64,000 nucleotides of DNA from Cylicocyclus nassatus (Eukaryota > Nematoda > Chromadorea > Rhabditida > Strongylidae). Below are positions 52,501 through 61,289 of the stretch, piece by piece. Positions within the stretch are counted from its first letter, which is position 1. Each line of letters begins with the position of its first letter. The stretch spans positions 6,976,347 through 7,040,346 of the forward strand of contig CATQJL010000316.1 of NCBI GenBank assembly GCA_958299035.1. Reading direction: 5' to 3'. A program made the position numbers and the translations under genes. Under the pieces are notes generated by a model. The model was not told where the DNA came from. It saw nothing but the letters and a program-made list of their open reading frames with translations, and searched no databases.

Positions 52501-55500
52501 ATTCATGATTGAGCGAGCGGGGAACGGGAAAAATAGAGGGGGGTAGGAGGATAAGTAAAGATTTCAAGAGCTTGAGAACGAAAGGTGTGTACAATGTGCG
52601 CGCTTGCGCGAATGAAACCGATGAGGAGTCGTACTACTGCATCTCAGCTGCAACTAGCTAGGCGCTTCGAATCTGGTTCTCAACGAGCAGCATTCTCTCT
52701 CCCAAGTGGACGTAATGTAGTGTAGTGTGAAGCTTTCACTTGTTCCATTCACTGTAATGTGAGAGAGTACAGCCGAAGGATCCGTGTGTGAATTGGCAAG
52801 GTTTTTTTTTGGGAGCTTTTTGATGGAGTCTGGCGGTAGCAGACCCTCTATTGACTTTTGTGATACTACAGACTATATGACACTCGTAGCAAGAAAATCA
52901 CATACTGGTTCCCAAACAGATAAGCGCCGGTCTGACAAAGTTTACACTGTATTGCACAGTTTTCTTGAGCGATTTTTACAAAAGAATAAAAAATTAATGA
53001 CATTTTTGCACTACAGTTCTAGACCCATATCTCTCAAAAATAAATAGAATCCGAACATGGAAAAGATACTGATTGTACTATAGATCTATTGTTCTGCAAA
53101 ACACCACAGGAAGACCATTTTGAGCTGCTCACCTCGGCCAATCACAACGCGAGCAGATCAAGCGCCGCAGCTGTGATTGGTCGGCTCCTCCTGTGATTGG
53201 CCAGGCTCCTAGTGGGGCGGGGCAAATGCAGCAACCATAACCGCTGTGCGCGGATGCAATTAAGGCGGTTTATTTTTCATGCCATTATTAGACCTCATCA
53301 CGATGTAAGGTATCGGAGACATACATAAGGCTCTGAATATACTTCAAGCGATCCGATCGCCAAGCGATTTTCGCTTTTTTCCAGATTACCTACGCCTATT
53401 GCAAATGTATACAATGTCTAAGTTTTTGCAACTTGTAAAAGCGCCACATTTTGCCAATCCAAAATTCGCCTACGATAAATTATAAGAAATTGGATAAGTG
53501 CCAACTGCGCCGTGACTGGAATCGTGTGAGGATGCGCAGTGCCTAATTTTCCTCTGAGTATGCTGTATAACTTGTCCACATTTCGCTACTCTGCACGCAG
53601 TGACGCGAAGATTCCCTGCAAGCGGTGCAAAAGGGCCAACGTCTTTATCGCTGCCTTGGAATGGCGTCATTGCCAGTATTGTCTTTCCTTGAAGACATCC
53701 TTTTCAAAGAAAGGAGATTTGATTTCAATTTACTGAAGGGTGAAAAACCAGCGGATTGAGAATACCGTAGATTTTTAAAGTAGAAATCGTCCAAAAATCT
53801 GTGAGGGACCATGCATATGCAAAAAAGTTGCACGAGAAATGTGCATGGTTACCAAAAGTGCTTCTTTGCCCAACCTCACAAATTTCTCGCTAAAAAAAAG
53901 GACTTGCAGTAAAGGAGCGACACGCGAGCGAGCAATGAATAGTCCACATTCTATTTTTGGATGCATTTTGAGCTACGTCGTTTTACGGATGTCATTAGAG
54001 CCGCGTACGAGGACTCAGAAATATGATAGCAGAAAAGCCATTGACATCGCTTAATCATTGGCAAGCTCTCAGGGTTTTGACTTTATTTGAATGAAGTCTC
54101 ATTGAGAAAGTGAAGGAGGGGATGGGGGAAGAACACACTTGTGTTTGCGTCATCAGTTTTCAAAGGGGGGAAGGAGCGGGTAGAAAATAACTATTTTATT
54201 ACCTCGATAGTATCGATGGCTGAGTTAACAACCGCGATAAATGCCCAAAAAGTTTATTAGTCGTCAAACAATGAGAATAGATAAAAGATGATTATTTAGT
54301 CATTTTCTGAAATATAAATGAGATGATAGCTGACCAATTTCACGTATAAAATAATTTAACAAGGCTAAAAAACTATAGCGATATATGCAATACATCGTCA
54401 CAATTTTGTTAATAGTAAAATTTCATTTTCTGATTATTTCAAATTACCATATTATCCTCCTCTCGCGTTACATGATTGAGCTGAACGCGGCATTTTATGA
54501 TATGTTGGACCAATTGCTTTAATTTTCAAAAACAGTATTCCGTATCAGAAATAAAATAAAGAGCGGTAAATCAAATGCTAGTTTGCATTTTTTATGAGAC
54601 TATTTTTTGCAAAATCCCATGCCCAAAAAAGCTAAAAGAAGCCCCATCAGTTGGAACCTTGACTGTCCTGTGTGAAGGTCAAAAAATCATGATCATACAG
54701 CGCACTTGAATTCACTATAGCGTTCGTAAACACAAGAAAAATAGGTGAGAAATGACGAAAAATGAATAAGGAATAAAATACAATGCGATGAAAACATATT
54801 GAACGAGATCGCCATTTGAACGCGTAAGTGGCGAGGAAAACTGGGTGGACTTGATGCTATTGGGATCAAATTACCTGTGGCATTCGTCATACATCTGGCC
54901 CGTCAACGGTTAAATGGCTGGCGTTTGATTCATGACAGATAGTTCGAAGACAAATTGGTGTACAGATGAATTCCAGAAGACTCATCAAAAAACCAATGAG
55001 GGGATATTCGATTGAAGTAGGCGCAAAAAAAGTATGGAAGGGAGTTTAAATTATGTTATCGTTTGTATTAGGTTGGCGGATAGAATCTCTCATAGTTTTG
55101 CAATTTGGGAGCACTTTCACAAGACGTTTTTCAAAATATAAACATTTTTGACTTCCCTTATCGATTTCCATACGATGCACATAAAAGAGTGTGAAAAATA
55201 TTTGATTTGTCGAATTTTTTTCACTTCTCGTTTTCAAAACGGTCATCAGCCACAATACGAGAAATGATGCTGAAATACATTGCAAAATAACATAGAAGAG
55301 AAAAATGGCAAGAAAAAGTAGAGAAAAGACTTGAAGTAGAAAAAAATTTCCTCGGTATTTTTAAAAGCCTCGTAATCTTGCTGATTGTGTGCATTTGCGG
55401 CACGATCATGCTGATAGGTAGATCTGTTATCCCTTATTTATGAACCAAGTCTAAAGTAAGGAAGCTTTCGGAATTTTTCAGAATCAAAAAGAAAAGTTTA

Positions 55501-57750
55501 ATAGAAATTATCTGTAGATACAATACAAAGAAATTTGGAGTTATGTTAAAAAAAACAAATATTGATGTACAAAGTGTGTCGTGAGTATTTTAAGACAAAA
55601 TAGTGCTAAATAAAGCGTTTATTATTTTTAGCAAAAGGAAGAACCTCAAATTCTGAGAAATAAACAAAATTCCAAGGTATTTGAGAGTAAATAATGCGCT
55701 AATTATAGCGTTTCTCGCCCAGACCGTAATCTTTCCGAGCGCCGAGCTGAAGTACAGCAAGGTGAGAAATTAAGAATTACTCAATCACAAAAATCATACT
55801 AGCTGCCGTTTCGACAATGCCTTTATTGAAGTGAAGATGCCCAATTATTAGAAAAATATCGAATTTTAGGAAGAAGTTTTGCAGACTAGAAGGAAGACTT
55901 GAAAACAACTATGTTGTTTGCAGCATGTAATATCGTGCAAATCACATCTCCAGCGAAATGGAAAATGTGAATTAATATGTCATACAAGCGTCAAAGGCAA
56001 AAAACAAGGCATTTTTTATCACGCACATTCTGACGCCACCCACGACGCACAAAGTTCGTTCACACTTGGCCTAGAATGCACAGTGTCGTGAACTAGTTTT
56101 CCAACACTCTGTCGCAATTCCGGAGCTAATTACCATTTTCGGACAGCTATTAGCATATTCACAGTGCATGGAGTACAAGTACGGTCCCAGAGGCCGATGT
56201 GTAATGATGCATGTGTGGCCTTCAGAGAGAATAGAATTTCAAACCCATTTCAAAATCTCCCATTCTCTGACGCATAGTCACAAGCTCTACTTTCATGACA
56301 TTTCCGGACGGGAAAAATGCGGTCGCAGCCCTATTTTCTTAGAAAACGTTGACCTTTTCAGGGAACACGACATATGGGACATGGAATTTGCAGAGAGCGA
56401 ACGAGGGGGGGGGGAAGGAGAAAATAAGTTGAAATCTTACAAGGTATATGCTGGAACTCAAAGTTTATGCCAAAAATATAGCCTTCAGATTATCCTTAGC
56501 CTACAGCTTTCGATTAATGTCTGAGAGGCTGGAAAAAGCAAATATTGTCAGCTACTCGTCATTCCCTAGTAAAAACCTTTCGTCTTACGTAATTATCAGA
56601 GCGGGGGTTTGATGAGGGTGACGACTTTACCAAACATTTTTTCACACTTGTATCTGAAACATATTTCCTACTTTAGAATCCCACCCATCAGTGTCGCAAT
56701 TGTGGGAATCATTTTTATTAAACATTGTTTACCTGGACATCCTCAACGAATGTTGAAAGATAAGTATAATAGTAAAGGCAGCCAAGCAAAGTATTCTAGA
56801 AACAAAACCTCCAAGTTCCACACCTGAGCGAAACATTCAGATGTTTTTAACTTTTTAATGTAGTCAAAAGGGCATAGATAATAAGTTTATTCGATTCAGA
56901 ATCAAATGATATTGTACGTAGCTTTTAGAGAAGATTGTATAAGGTACTTATCAAAGGAAGGTAATAAAATCTAGCTTATCACCTCCCCCAACCAAAACTT
57001 ATATTTTCTGTGCATAGCATTTTATTGTGGAGATCTGCTTTCAAGATATGATAATCTTCTCGGCAAATAAAATTTTTTTTGTAATTAGTTGAGACAATTT
57101 AAAAACTTCAATCAGCATAAATCTACTATTATTTATGAGATACCATATCTAGAGTTTTTTAGAGGAGCATTCGGAGAAGATGAATACGAGGAAGATTTTG
57201 CTTTGAAAAGCGTGCATAGGAGGTTATTTTGTTAGGCTGGCAATTAGTAACGTTTTAAACAAAATCGGGAAACTTTTGAAAATCTATTACTCGCTAGAAT
57301 TTTTCGTAAACATGCTAATCTATACTATTACTTATTTCCATATAAGGCTAGCTTTCTAAGTACTATTTTGACTTCTTATCTCACTTTCCTGCATTAATTC
57401 ATAGTTAAAAAAATCAATTTCTGCTCATGCAGGGTCAAACCTCCGATTGGTTTTTATAATATTCTTTCAAAGACACCAAATCAAATAGAATTTGAATATG
57501 ACGTTTTCGGAGAACATGGAAATGATCAATTATTTTCCAGCCAGCAGTAGTAAATGCTCTCGAAAGACTCCATCCAACCACAAAATTTGCGGGAAGGAAA
57601 TAATATTATAATTAATCAAATAAGATATACTTACTTTTGCTGTATTTTCGGCCTTTCCATTGACATTCTGGCTCCACCGACTTTCCATGTGCCGAAAGCT
57701 ACCGAGCGATACTGGCGTCGCGCGGAGTAGCGATTATCCGTAGCCATCAT
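13426..57750 (-). CDS. Ten-exon gene, 430-aa disordered protein with LURAP1/FAM89-like C-terminal coiled coil
   Basis: I rebuilt this gene from ten exons on the minus strand: 57750-57635, 39651-39485, 37791-37687, 29065-28985, 20140-20081, 18164-18029, 15666-15421, 15367-15248, 13740-13614 and 13560-13426. Lengths sum to 1293 nt (430 codons plus TAA), and every junction keeps one open frame. Most of the protein is rich in Ser, Thr, Pro and Asn and looks disordered. It has a proline motif ELPPRPYS near residue 135, a basic patch ATKRFFKKIYS around residues 265-275, and a Ser/Thr cluster near residues 350-370. The last 60 residues form a helix beginning LFETLRREM, with the spacing LRREM..(M/L)R..D..(I/L)L..L seen in LURAP1 and FAM89 proteins, which are small cytoskeletal adaptors. 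That homology is my inference from a short motif. No enzyme domain, signal peptide or membrane segment is visible. Exons 4 and 5 are the least certain. Confidence 0.75.
13614..13740 (-). CDS. Exon 9 of the ten-exon gene
   Basis: A 127-nt exon between ATTCAG and GTAATT. It encodes a Ser/Thr-rich linker (STPDQSMGSMTVTSSDS) followed by the first part of the coiled coil, CDDLFETLRREM. The LRREM motif is the best match to the LURAP1/FAM89 pattern. It ends on a codon boundary. Confidence 0.85.
13741..15247 (-). other. Intron 8
   Basis: AT-rich DNA of 1.5 kb containing a C run at about 13966-13980 and a G run near 13811. No exon with matching splice sites was found, and the short open frame at 13938-14129 on the plus strand is not supported. 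Confidence 0.6.
15248..15367 (-). CDS. Exon 8 of the ten-exon gene
   Basis: A 120-nt exon separated from exon 7 by a typical 53-bp nematode intron. It encodes YRTPAALANESDLSRLED and GHTYIDTNYPDSGLDMD, an acidic, tyrosine-containing segment. The acceptor is CTACAG and the donor GTACGT. The phase agrees on both sides. Confidence 0.85.
15421..15666 (-). CDS. Exon 7 of the ten-exon gene
   Basis: This 246-nt exon lies between an AATTTCAG acceptor and a GTAAGT donor. It encodes about 82 residues, including SVGVVIPCSSDMRALNLSS, the basic patch ATKRFFKKIYSTATLPNKK and the end PKPAQFFEIG. It is the longest uninterrupted coding piece and has the clearest exon-like codon use in the window. Confidence 0.85.
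15667..18028 (-). other. Intron 6
   Basis: The intron contains a GGAAGTTCC-rich dispersed repeat at 16020-16260. The GC-richer patch at 17200-17410 gives a plus-strand translation faintly like a histidine phosphatase (VRHAKD, then LSADGYQQVQGLT), but stops and frame changes make this unsafe. The remainder is featureless AT-rich DNA. Confidence 0.55.
16020..16260 (+). repeat. GGAAGTTCC-rich repeat, copy 1
   Basis: The short palindrome-like unit CGGAA(G/C)TTCCGC recurs about seven times, in both orientations, within 240 bp. The stretch from AAAACGTTGAGAAT to GGAACTTCCGCAAGCGCT matches the reverse complement of 61450-61570, so it is a copy of a dispersed element. Confidence 0.65.
18029..18164 (-). 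CDS. Exon 6 of the ten-exon gene
   Basis: Acceptor TTTGCAG and donor GTTTGT bound a 136-nt exon. Two frames are open; the one that joins both neighbours reads NTVSEPIQAAFRADRS then LPAHHLSSRRKNRLENSLQR. It is basic near its end, and the junction with exon 7 gives QRSHSAGAD, a possible phosphoserine/14-3-3-type site (inference). Confidence 0.72.
18165..20080 (-). other. Intron 5
   Basis: This is an AT-rich intron. It has a poly-C run of about 15 near 18637, a direct duplication of roughly 90 bp at 18676-18800 (both copies contain CAGATTAGAAGTAC), and a short TG repeat near 19862. The open frame at 19537-19923 (minus) looks like chance. Confidence 0.6.
20081..20140 (-). CDS. Exon 5 of the ten-exon gene (probable, weak acceptor)
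   Basis: A 60-nt exon encodes DGAPVAPGGPENASRFLWV and restores phase between exons 4 and 6: it begins with two bases of a codon and ends with one. The donor GTAAAA is acceptable. The only acceptor available is GTGCAAG, which is poor for a nematode, so the 5' edge may be wrong. The case rests on phase, local GC content and the sensible junction with exon 6 (FLWVDSCNG). Confidence 0.5.
21801..21842. repeat. Double poly-C run (example of a window-wide class)
   Basis: Two runs of about 13 C separated by T lie in a pyrimidine tract, giving G runs on the minus strand, the coding strand of the host gene. Similar runs of 9-15 G or C are found at more than twenty other sites in the window. Confidence 0.8.
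26642..26720 (+). repeat. Short tandem repeat, unit about 39 bp
   Basis: GGCTGTTTGAGTCGCTTTAG followed by GAGAGCGAGGATGGT is repeated twice exactly, with a partial third unit. It is more GC-rich than the surrounding intron. Confidence 0.75.
27945..28075 (+). repeat. Degenerate triplicate, unit about 50-57 bp
   Basis: Three successive blocks contain AGTAGTTGT followed by TGATAT/TGATGT and AAACTTC/AAGCTTC-like segments with AAAAA(A/G)TTTTT. They have diverged considerably. Confidence 0.5.
28985..29065 (-). CDS. Exon 4 of the ten-exon gene (probable)
   Basis: The 81-nt exon fits the phase left by exon 3 if the acceptor is the TCGTAG at 29066-29067, and encodes ARKLISELPPRPYSTDG followed by TAGMSTVLSE. 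PPRP resembles a class of SH3 ligand, which is inference. The donor chosen is GTTTAG; GTACTG 15 bases earlier and other GT sites are possible, so the 3' edge is uncertain. GC content and codon use match the other exons. Confidence 0.6.
29125..29312. repeat. Imperfect long hairpin just upstream of exon 4
   Basis: CCATACTTGGTCCACTTCAT ... TGGTCATATCAGT ... GACCAATAG on the left is mirrored by CTATTGGTC ... ACTGATATGACCA ... GATCAAGTATGG on the right, with GTGGATGGA / TCCATCCAC-like repeats in the middle. It could be a small fold-back MITE. The open frame over it is a by-product of the repeat. Confidence 0.6.
29880..31471 (+). repeat. Tandem duplication split by a Helitron
   Basis: Copy 1 (about 29880-30223) and copy 2 (about 30250-30442 continued at 31342-31471) share blocks such as GCGCGTAAAGTT, ATTCTTCTAGCAATAAAAAT, CTATGCGTCA and GCATTATAC/GTATTATAC. 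Copy 2 is interrupted exactly where the Helitron lies. The copies differ at many positions, so the duplication is not recent. Confidence 0.65.
30443..31341 (+). mobile_element. Non-autonomous Helitron
   Basis: The 5' end reads TCTATCTATATATATATATA followed by AAAACTC and GTCAGTTTGGAGGGTATG, typical of Helitron 5' ends. The 3' end has a hairpin CCCGG-GCTGGA-CCGGG, then GCAGATCAG and the terminal CTAG, followed by T. It sits between A (30442) and T (31342), the usual Helitron target, with no target duplication. It is about 0.9 kb and has no Rep/helicase frame. The exact 5' base could be 30443 or 30447. Confidence 0.82.
31805..31895 (+). repeat. tRNA-like SINE segment
   Basis: Box A-like GTGGCGCAGTGG and box B-like GGTTCAGTCCC are spaced as in a tRNA. 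AGAGA near the start can pair with TCTCT at the end. A loop TTTGACA would hold anticodon TGA, but the arms are imperfect. It is probably a tRNA-derived SINE remnant in the intron. Confidence 0.5.
32925..33025. other. GC-rich island of unknown function
   Basis: This 100-bp block contains GCCGGC/GCCGG repeats and two near-copies of GGTGCCACC/GGTGGTCC. One minus-strand frame (VLSDHLVSLRLDMLKK) is open, but a TGA lies just upstream without an acceptor between. I cannot assign it; a transposon remnant is possible. Confidence 0.3.
34495..35187 (+). mobile_element. Possible mariner-like element enclosing a GC-rich block
   Basis: The left end TCAGGTTGATGCATAAGTTT and the right end AGCCAACCTAATATAT resemble mariner-type ends in inverted orientation, but their match beyond AGGTTG is weak. 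Between them lies a block (34780-35155) far richer in GC than the flanks. Confidence 0.35.
34781..35155 (-). CDS. Unrecognised 124-codon open frame in GC-rich block
   Basis: The frame begins MFSRLNHPIRQKNGQSLTFP, includes DYEVVNPRNPLQSPFRRTRR and HGWADITGEGGADFTLMHLR, and ends GLGIGLIGAILL. It lacks the phase needed to be an exon of the ten-exon gene, and no good donor lies in it. It could be the last exon of a nested gene or part of a repeat. I do not recognise the protein. Confidence 0.3.
   Translation of the reverse strand: MFSRLNHPIRQKNGQSLTFPFIKAPSTQLLDFHVSIVPGPSHVPDSDYEVVNPRNPLQSPFRRTRRQTFRNGDWLGAHGWADITGEGGADFTLMHLRHSKAAFRYRSDILRRGLGIGLIGAILL
37687..37791 (-). CDS. Exon 3 of the ten-exon gene
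   Basis: Acceptor TTTTTAG and donor GTGAGT bound a 105-nt exon. In the frame set by exon 2 it encodes a stretch including SLSNSTTMPSRLGGGD and STEYVQFTERQCDDD. A second frame is also open over this length, but only this one fits the phase of exon 2. Confidence 0.75.
37792..39484 (-). other. Intron 2
   Basis: This 1.7-kb intron contains two poly-C/G runs (near 38187 and 38628), a stretch at 38290-38560 on the plus strand whose broken translation has cysteine-rich, TNFR/Ephrin-rec-like character, and a GC-rich segment near 38850-38960 with ATTGG/CCAAT motifs. I see no conserved exon of the host gene in it. Confidence 0.6.
39485..39651 (-). CDS. Exon 2 of the ten-exon gene
   Basis: The exon is bounded by a TTTCAG acceptor and a GTAAG donor. 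It contributes about 56 residues, including INYNNYNTIHGTPRKHSEN and ESSPNLSRLHPTETLRS. The composition is Asn/Ser/Pro-rich and looks disordered. It starts with the last base of a split lysine codon and ends with the first base of a glycine codon, matching both neighbours. Confidence 0.8.
41953..42645. mobile_element. Mariner-type MITE with long terminal inverted repeats
   Basis: It begins TAGGTGGTCCCGAAAGTTC and ends GAACTTTCGGGACGACCTA, with TA on both sides. The inverted repeat extends about 300 bp from each end; for example TAGAGACGCTCAATCGGCGC near 42338 mirrors the GCGCCGATTGAGCGTCTCTA near 42243. The whole 0.7-kb element can fold into one hairpin. It has no transposase. The 64-codon frame at 42463-42657 comes from the repeat. 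Confidence 0.82.
53120..53260. promoter_or_regulatory. CCAAT / GC-box cluster in intron 1
   Basis: In 140 bp there are GGCCAATCAC, TGATTGGTCGG, TGATTGGCCAGG and GGGGCGGGGC. The GC content is far above the intron background. This combination is typical of promoters; here it might drive an alternative transcript or an antisense RNA, but no exon is visible next to it. Confidence 0.35.
57635..57750 (-). CDS. Exon 1 of the ten-exon gene (start codon)
   Basis: The exon opens with two consecutive ATG codons; the first at 57750-57748 is taken as the start because stop codons lie in frame just upstream. It encodes 38 residues beginning MMATDNRYSARRQYRSVAF and ends after two bases of a codon, before a strong GTAAGT donor. 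The exon is far more GC-rich than its surroundings. It joins in phase to exon 2, 18 kb away, by completing a lysine codon. Confidence 0.78.
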
Positions 57751-57789
57751 GCGGATCACAAACGATTACTATGGTAGATTTCTCTTTCT
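57751..57789 (-). promoter_or_regulatory. Likely spliced-leader trans-splice acceptor and short 5' UTR
   Basis: Reading the minus strand, a pyrimidine run ending in TTTTTTAG sits 37 bases before the start codon, with no matching donor close upstream. In nematodes such a site in front of the first coding exon usually receives a spliced leader. It could instead be the 3' end of an intron in the 5' UTR. Confidence 0.5.
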
Positions 57790-60043
57790 AAAAAAGGGAA
57801 ACATTACCAAAACTACACATCAAAAGAGGGAGGAAATCATAACGAATCAGCGAAATTGAGCAAAAATGCCGTGTGTGCGATGTTTTAAGCAAGAAAGTTT
57901 ACATAGAGCGTTGAAGAGTGTCACTCAAACGTTGTGTACTTCAGATTACAAAAATACAAATGCAAAAGATGATCTGACAGAAGAAATGAGTGCACAGATG
58001 ACTGGAGCAGGGAAAGCAGTAATAAGATGTACTGTGGTTATCACACCTTCCCGAATGCCTTGTGCCTCGGGGCTAATTACAGCACCCGAAAAACGTACCC
58101 TGCAGAGTCACTTTTGCACGGGAACTTATGTGAAACTACACTGCTCCTCGTGTAACATTATCTCGCTTTTACAAAGTGCTAGAGTACTAGGGGGTTAATA
58201 GGTTTCCAAGTTGTTGTAAAGATTTGCAGACTAATGGAGTGGAGCAGCAGTTTATGCCTTTAGAGAACATATGTAATAGGTTGAAAATGAAAATAAAAAT
58301 AAAGCGAAGTAGAAGTGAAATTCAAAATAATATTAGTGACCAGTAAATAATAATCGAGTACATTCAATCACTGCTAATTTGCTAAGAGAAAATTGAGGTC
58401 TCTTAGTCCAAGATTTTGTAAAACAATAACTTTCAAATCGTGTTGCATAATTCCTATTTTTCGATTAGCTTCATTTTTCGGGAAACTTCAAAAATGTCTC
58501 ATTGGTCCTACCTGGATTTTTCGATTCCATTTCTCTCGACTCTTATTTGCCAAGGTGTAAAACTACCATCTATGTACCGCTAACAAAGGATCCCAAGAAT
58601 CCTAAGGTTGGAATTTGTTGCTCAAATATTCTTTTTCTTACAGCTTTAAAAAACAGGTGAGTATTCAGGTAGCATTCCATGTATTTACCACATGTACAAG
58701 CAAATGATAGCTTGTAGTGCTTTCACCCAGAATTTCTAGTTTTGATGTAGTAAAATGTAAAACTCTAGTTTTTGGCCTATCAAAATTTTTTTGTGACAAA
58801 AAAATCGAAAATGCTGTCTGATACCTACCCGACATCCATTAGACATGTAGCAGAATCAGTTAAACGTCAAAGATAAGTGTCTAGAATATCCGGTATTCTT
58901 CTTTGAACATGGACTAGTCAAGTTTATCTAACTAGCGAAAAGACTTCTACAGATAAAACTCTGTACACGATTTGGGCGACTTTTTAGGCATTTTACAAAG
59001 TATTTGGGGAAGTTCTAAATAGAATGTTGTACACAAAATTTTGGAGTTTGCCATATAATTTGAGCGGTAGAAATGTTACTTTGTGGTTTCTTAATATTTA
59101 TGAGCTTTTTCTATTTCCGCGATCTCGGAAGTCTTATTAAGTTGAAAGGGGTATATTAAACAGTAAAAGCTGCAGAAAAATTGGTACCAGGCAGGATACT
59201 GTAGATAACGAGGAGATTTGACAACCTGTCTCTCGTAAAGGTCCAAAAGATATTTCAATGAGTCATAATTCATCATTGAATAGTTCAAAGCAGGAATTTT
59301 GTGAATTTGAGTGGGGGGGGGGGGACGCATTTTTATACCAAAAAATTGTTTGTGACTTATGCTCAAACTCAAGGTGATGTTATGAACCACTCATCATCCA
59401 CGATCCTCGTGACCTTTGTTTGACATAAATGAGGAAAAGAAGAAAGAATTGTGTGGATTTTAAACACAAGCGACAAAATTGAGCAAACATGACCTATAAT
59501 TAGTCGAGAAGAGTTCGAAATTACGATTTGCTCGGGAACACTTGAAACTTCTGAGCTTTATTGTTGGTCCTTTTCCCGTTAATTGCGCAAAAAATATGTG
59601 ATCCCTTAATTATCCAAGTATAAAAAAAACCTATAGAATAATATTTGAAAGAGTGAAAGAGTAGTTGCCTTGAAGGTGATAGTCAGCATAAACTGGATAA
59701 TGGAACGACAACAAGCAAAGTGAAGGTTAATTACAGTTTTACTGAAGGTTTACAACAGTTGGATAGCTGTAAACAATTTGATCACACTCGTGCTTGAAGA
59801 CCGAACTAGATCCCTCTTCAGGAAAAGAAAAGGTTTGAACAGTGAGCAATCACAAAAAATTTTTAAGAGAAACCAGAAGGATGAACCAATTTCTCAGGCG
59901 ATAAGAAGACAGCTGGATCCATCATGGCAATTGTTTCTCTAATTGTGCAAGTGCCTTTGTTTAGGCAAGGATGCTATTATAAACTGACTTCGGAAAAAAC
60001 ACTTGCAAAACATTTATGCCAAGTTAAGTTTATGCAGAACTGA
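57790..60043. other. Upstream flank of the ten-exon gene, no gene seen
   Basis: AT-rich DNA with a G run near 59313. The 110-codon plus-strand frame at 57866-58198 is not recognisable and has no supporting context. The first several hundred bases should hold the gene's promoter, but I could not identify motifs with confidence. Confidence 0.5.
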
Positions 60044-60259
60044 GGCCGGGCATACTTTACGCGATTTGGCAATTCGCCAAAAGTCTTCAGATCCACCATT
60101 AGAAACTACACATGCATGGTCTGTATAACTTATGTACGTGGATTGATAAAATGCCCTATCTTCTGCACATTTAAAATGTACTAACAGCAGTGAATTATGG
60201 ACAGTTGGAATGTTGCCAAATCGCGTCGCGACTGAAATCGCGTGAAGTATACCGGGCCC
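60044..60259 (+). mobile_element. MITE with GGCCGGGCATACTT ends, copy 1
   Basis: The left end GGCCGGGCATACTTTACGCG and the right end CGCGTGAAGTATACCGGGCCC are inverted repeats, with inner GATTTGGCAA/TTGCCAAATC extending the pairing. The element is 216 bp. The same ends and the inner AAAGTCTTCAGATCCA occur, in reverse orientation, at 63541-63763. Confidence 0.72.
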
Positions 60260-61289
60260 TTTAGAGGGGAAGGAAGTTCAAAAGAGAAGCCTAGAGAAAG
60301 ATGCGTAAGTGAGTAACTGCTCTGACAGATATGTATGACTGAAGGATTGAGGGTTTTTTGCGAAGGGGGGGGGGGGAAGGGAGAGGCGACATCTGCAAAA
60401 AATTATTTGCGATACTCGAGATTTGGGCAGACCCATGCCCCAATTTTCAAGAAGAAGGGTGGCGCCTTTCAAACCTCTGAAAATTTTTTTGATTTAACTA
60501 GTTTGGATTTTGAAAATCTAGAAAACGCTTTTGGCTAAATGTAGAAGCGATCCATATGTACAAATTTGAATCGTACAGAATTGAAAGAGTTGTCAGTTTA
60601 AGATTTGAGTTCAAAAACAGAGTTCAAAAACTAGAGAAAAATAAAAAGTAGAGTTTAAAAAATAATAAAAATAATAAAAACAAAAATCATAATAATAATG
60701 ATAATAATAAAAAGCGAAAAATTTTGCGATCTAAGTTCCCCTCCCACTCGGTCAGCAGTTTTTGTAAGGGATAATAGGAATATCAAGAATGGATGAATCA
60801 CTATCTACCTAAAGAATTTTGAACCGCTACTTTCCCCCTCCCCTCTCCCATCCTTCTTTCTTCCCCTTTATTTCTTTGAACTTTTCTTTGAACTAGAAAA
60901 CTTGAGTCCGAACTAAATAAATTAGAGCCTATGAACAAATGACGACATCCGCAGACCAAATGGAAAAATGTGGCCTGCTGCATTAGCGTCCCGAAAAAGC
61001 ACATAAAAACCAGGCCGAGCTCAAAAAACCAAATCCAATGCAGCGGGGGAGAGATAGATGCTCACGGCAACAGTCAATATTGGTCGGATTAACCGGCTTA
61101 ACGAGGCGGGAGCCACTAAAAACCATACAAATAAACAAAAAGCCAGCATTATGAGCAGTAAATACACTATAGTGTTTGTCGTAAATTAGGCTATTGAATA
61201 GGGTTGTGGGGGTTGTACTATAGGGAAAAAAGGTGGTAACATATGTGGTCAAAATTCGTGAAAGATTTCCAGACGACTAACCCGAACTT
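60260..61289. other. Intergenic, low-complexity DNA
   Basis: It contains a G run of about 13 near 60366 and an AATAATAAA-type microsatellite at about 60658-60715. No gene is supported; the open frames at 60278-60538 overlap the G run and are not recognisable. Confidence 0.5.

Larger units (their letters stand above)
39652..57634 (-). other. Intron 1 (18 kb)
   Basis: This is AT-rich DNA without any convincing coding exon on either strand. It holds the mariner-type MITE at 41953-42645, a possible left mariner end near 43434 and another near 55066, G or C runs near 44193, 48050, 49060, 49890, 50563 and 56405, and a GC-rich CCAAT/GC-box cluster at 53120-53260. Open frames here (for example 56168-56524 plus and 48913-49299 minus) show no family resemblance and look like chance. 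The long first intron is where enhancers or alternative promoters would be expected, but I cannot demonstrate one. Confidence 0.65.

Noticed and set aside
56168..56524. 118-codon plus-strand frame in intron 1
   Set aside because: It includes the G run near 56405 (a GGGEGE stretch) and has no family resemblance.
57866..58198. 110-codon plus-strand frame upstream of the gene
   Set aside because: No recognisable domain, AT-rich codon use like the surrounding DNA and no splice or promoter support.
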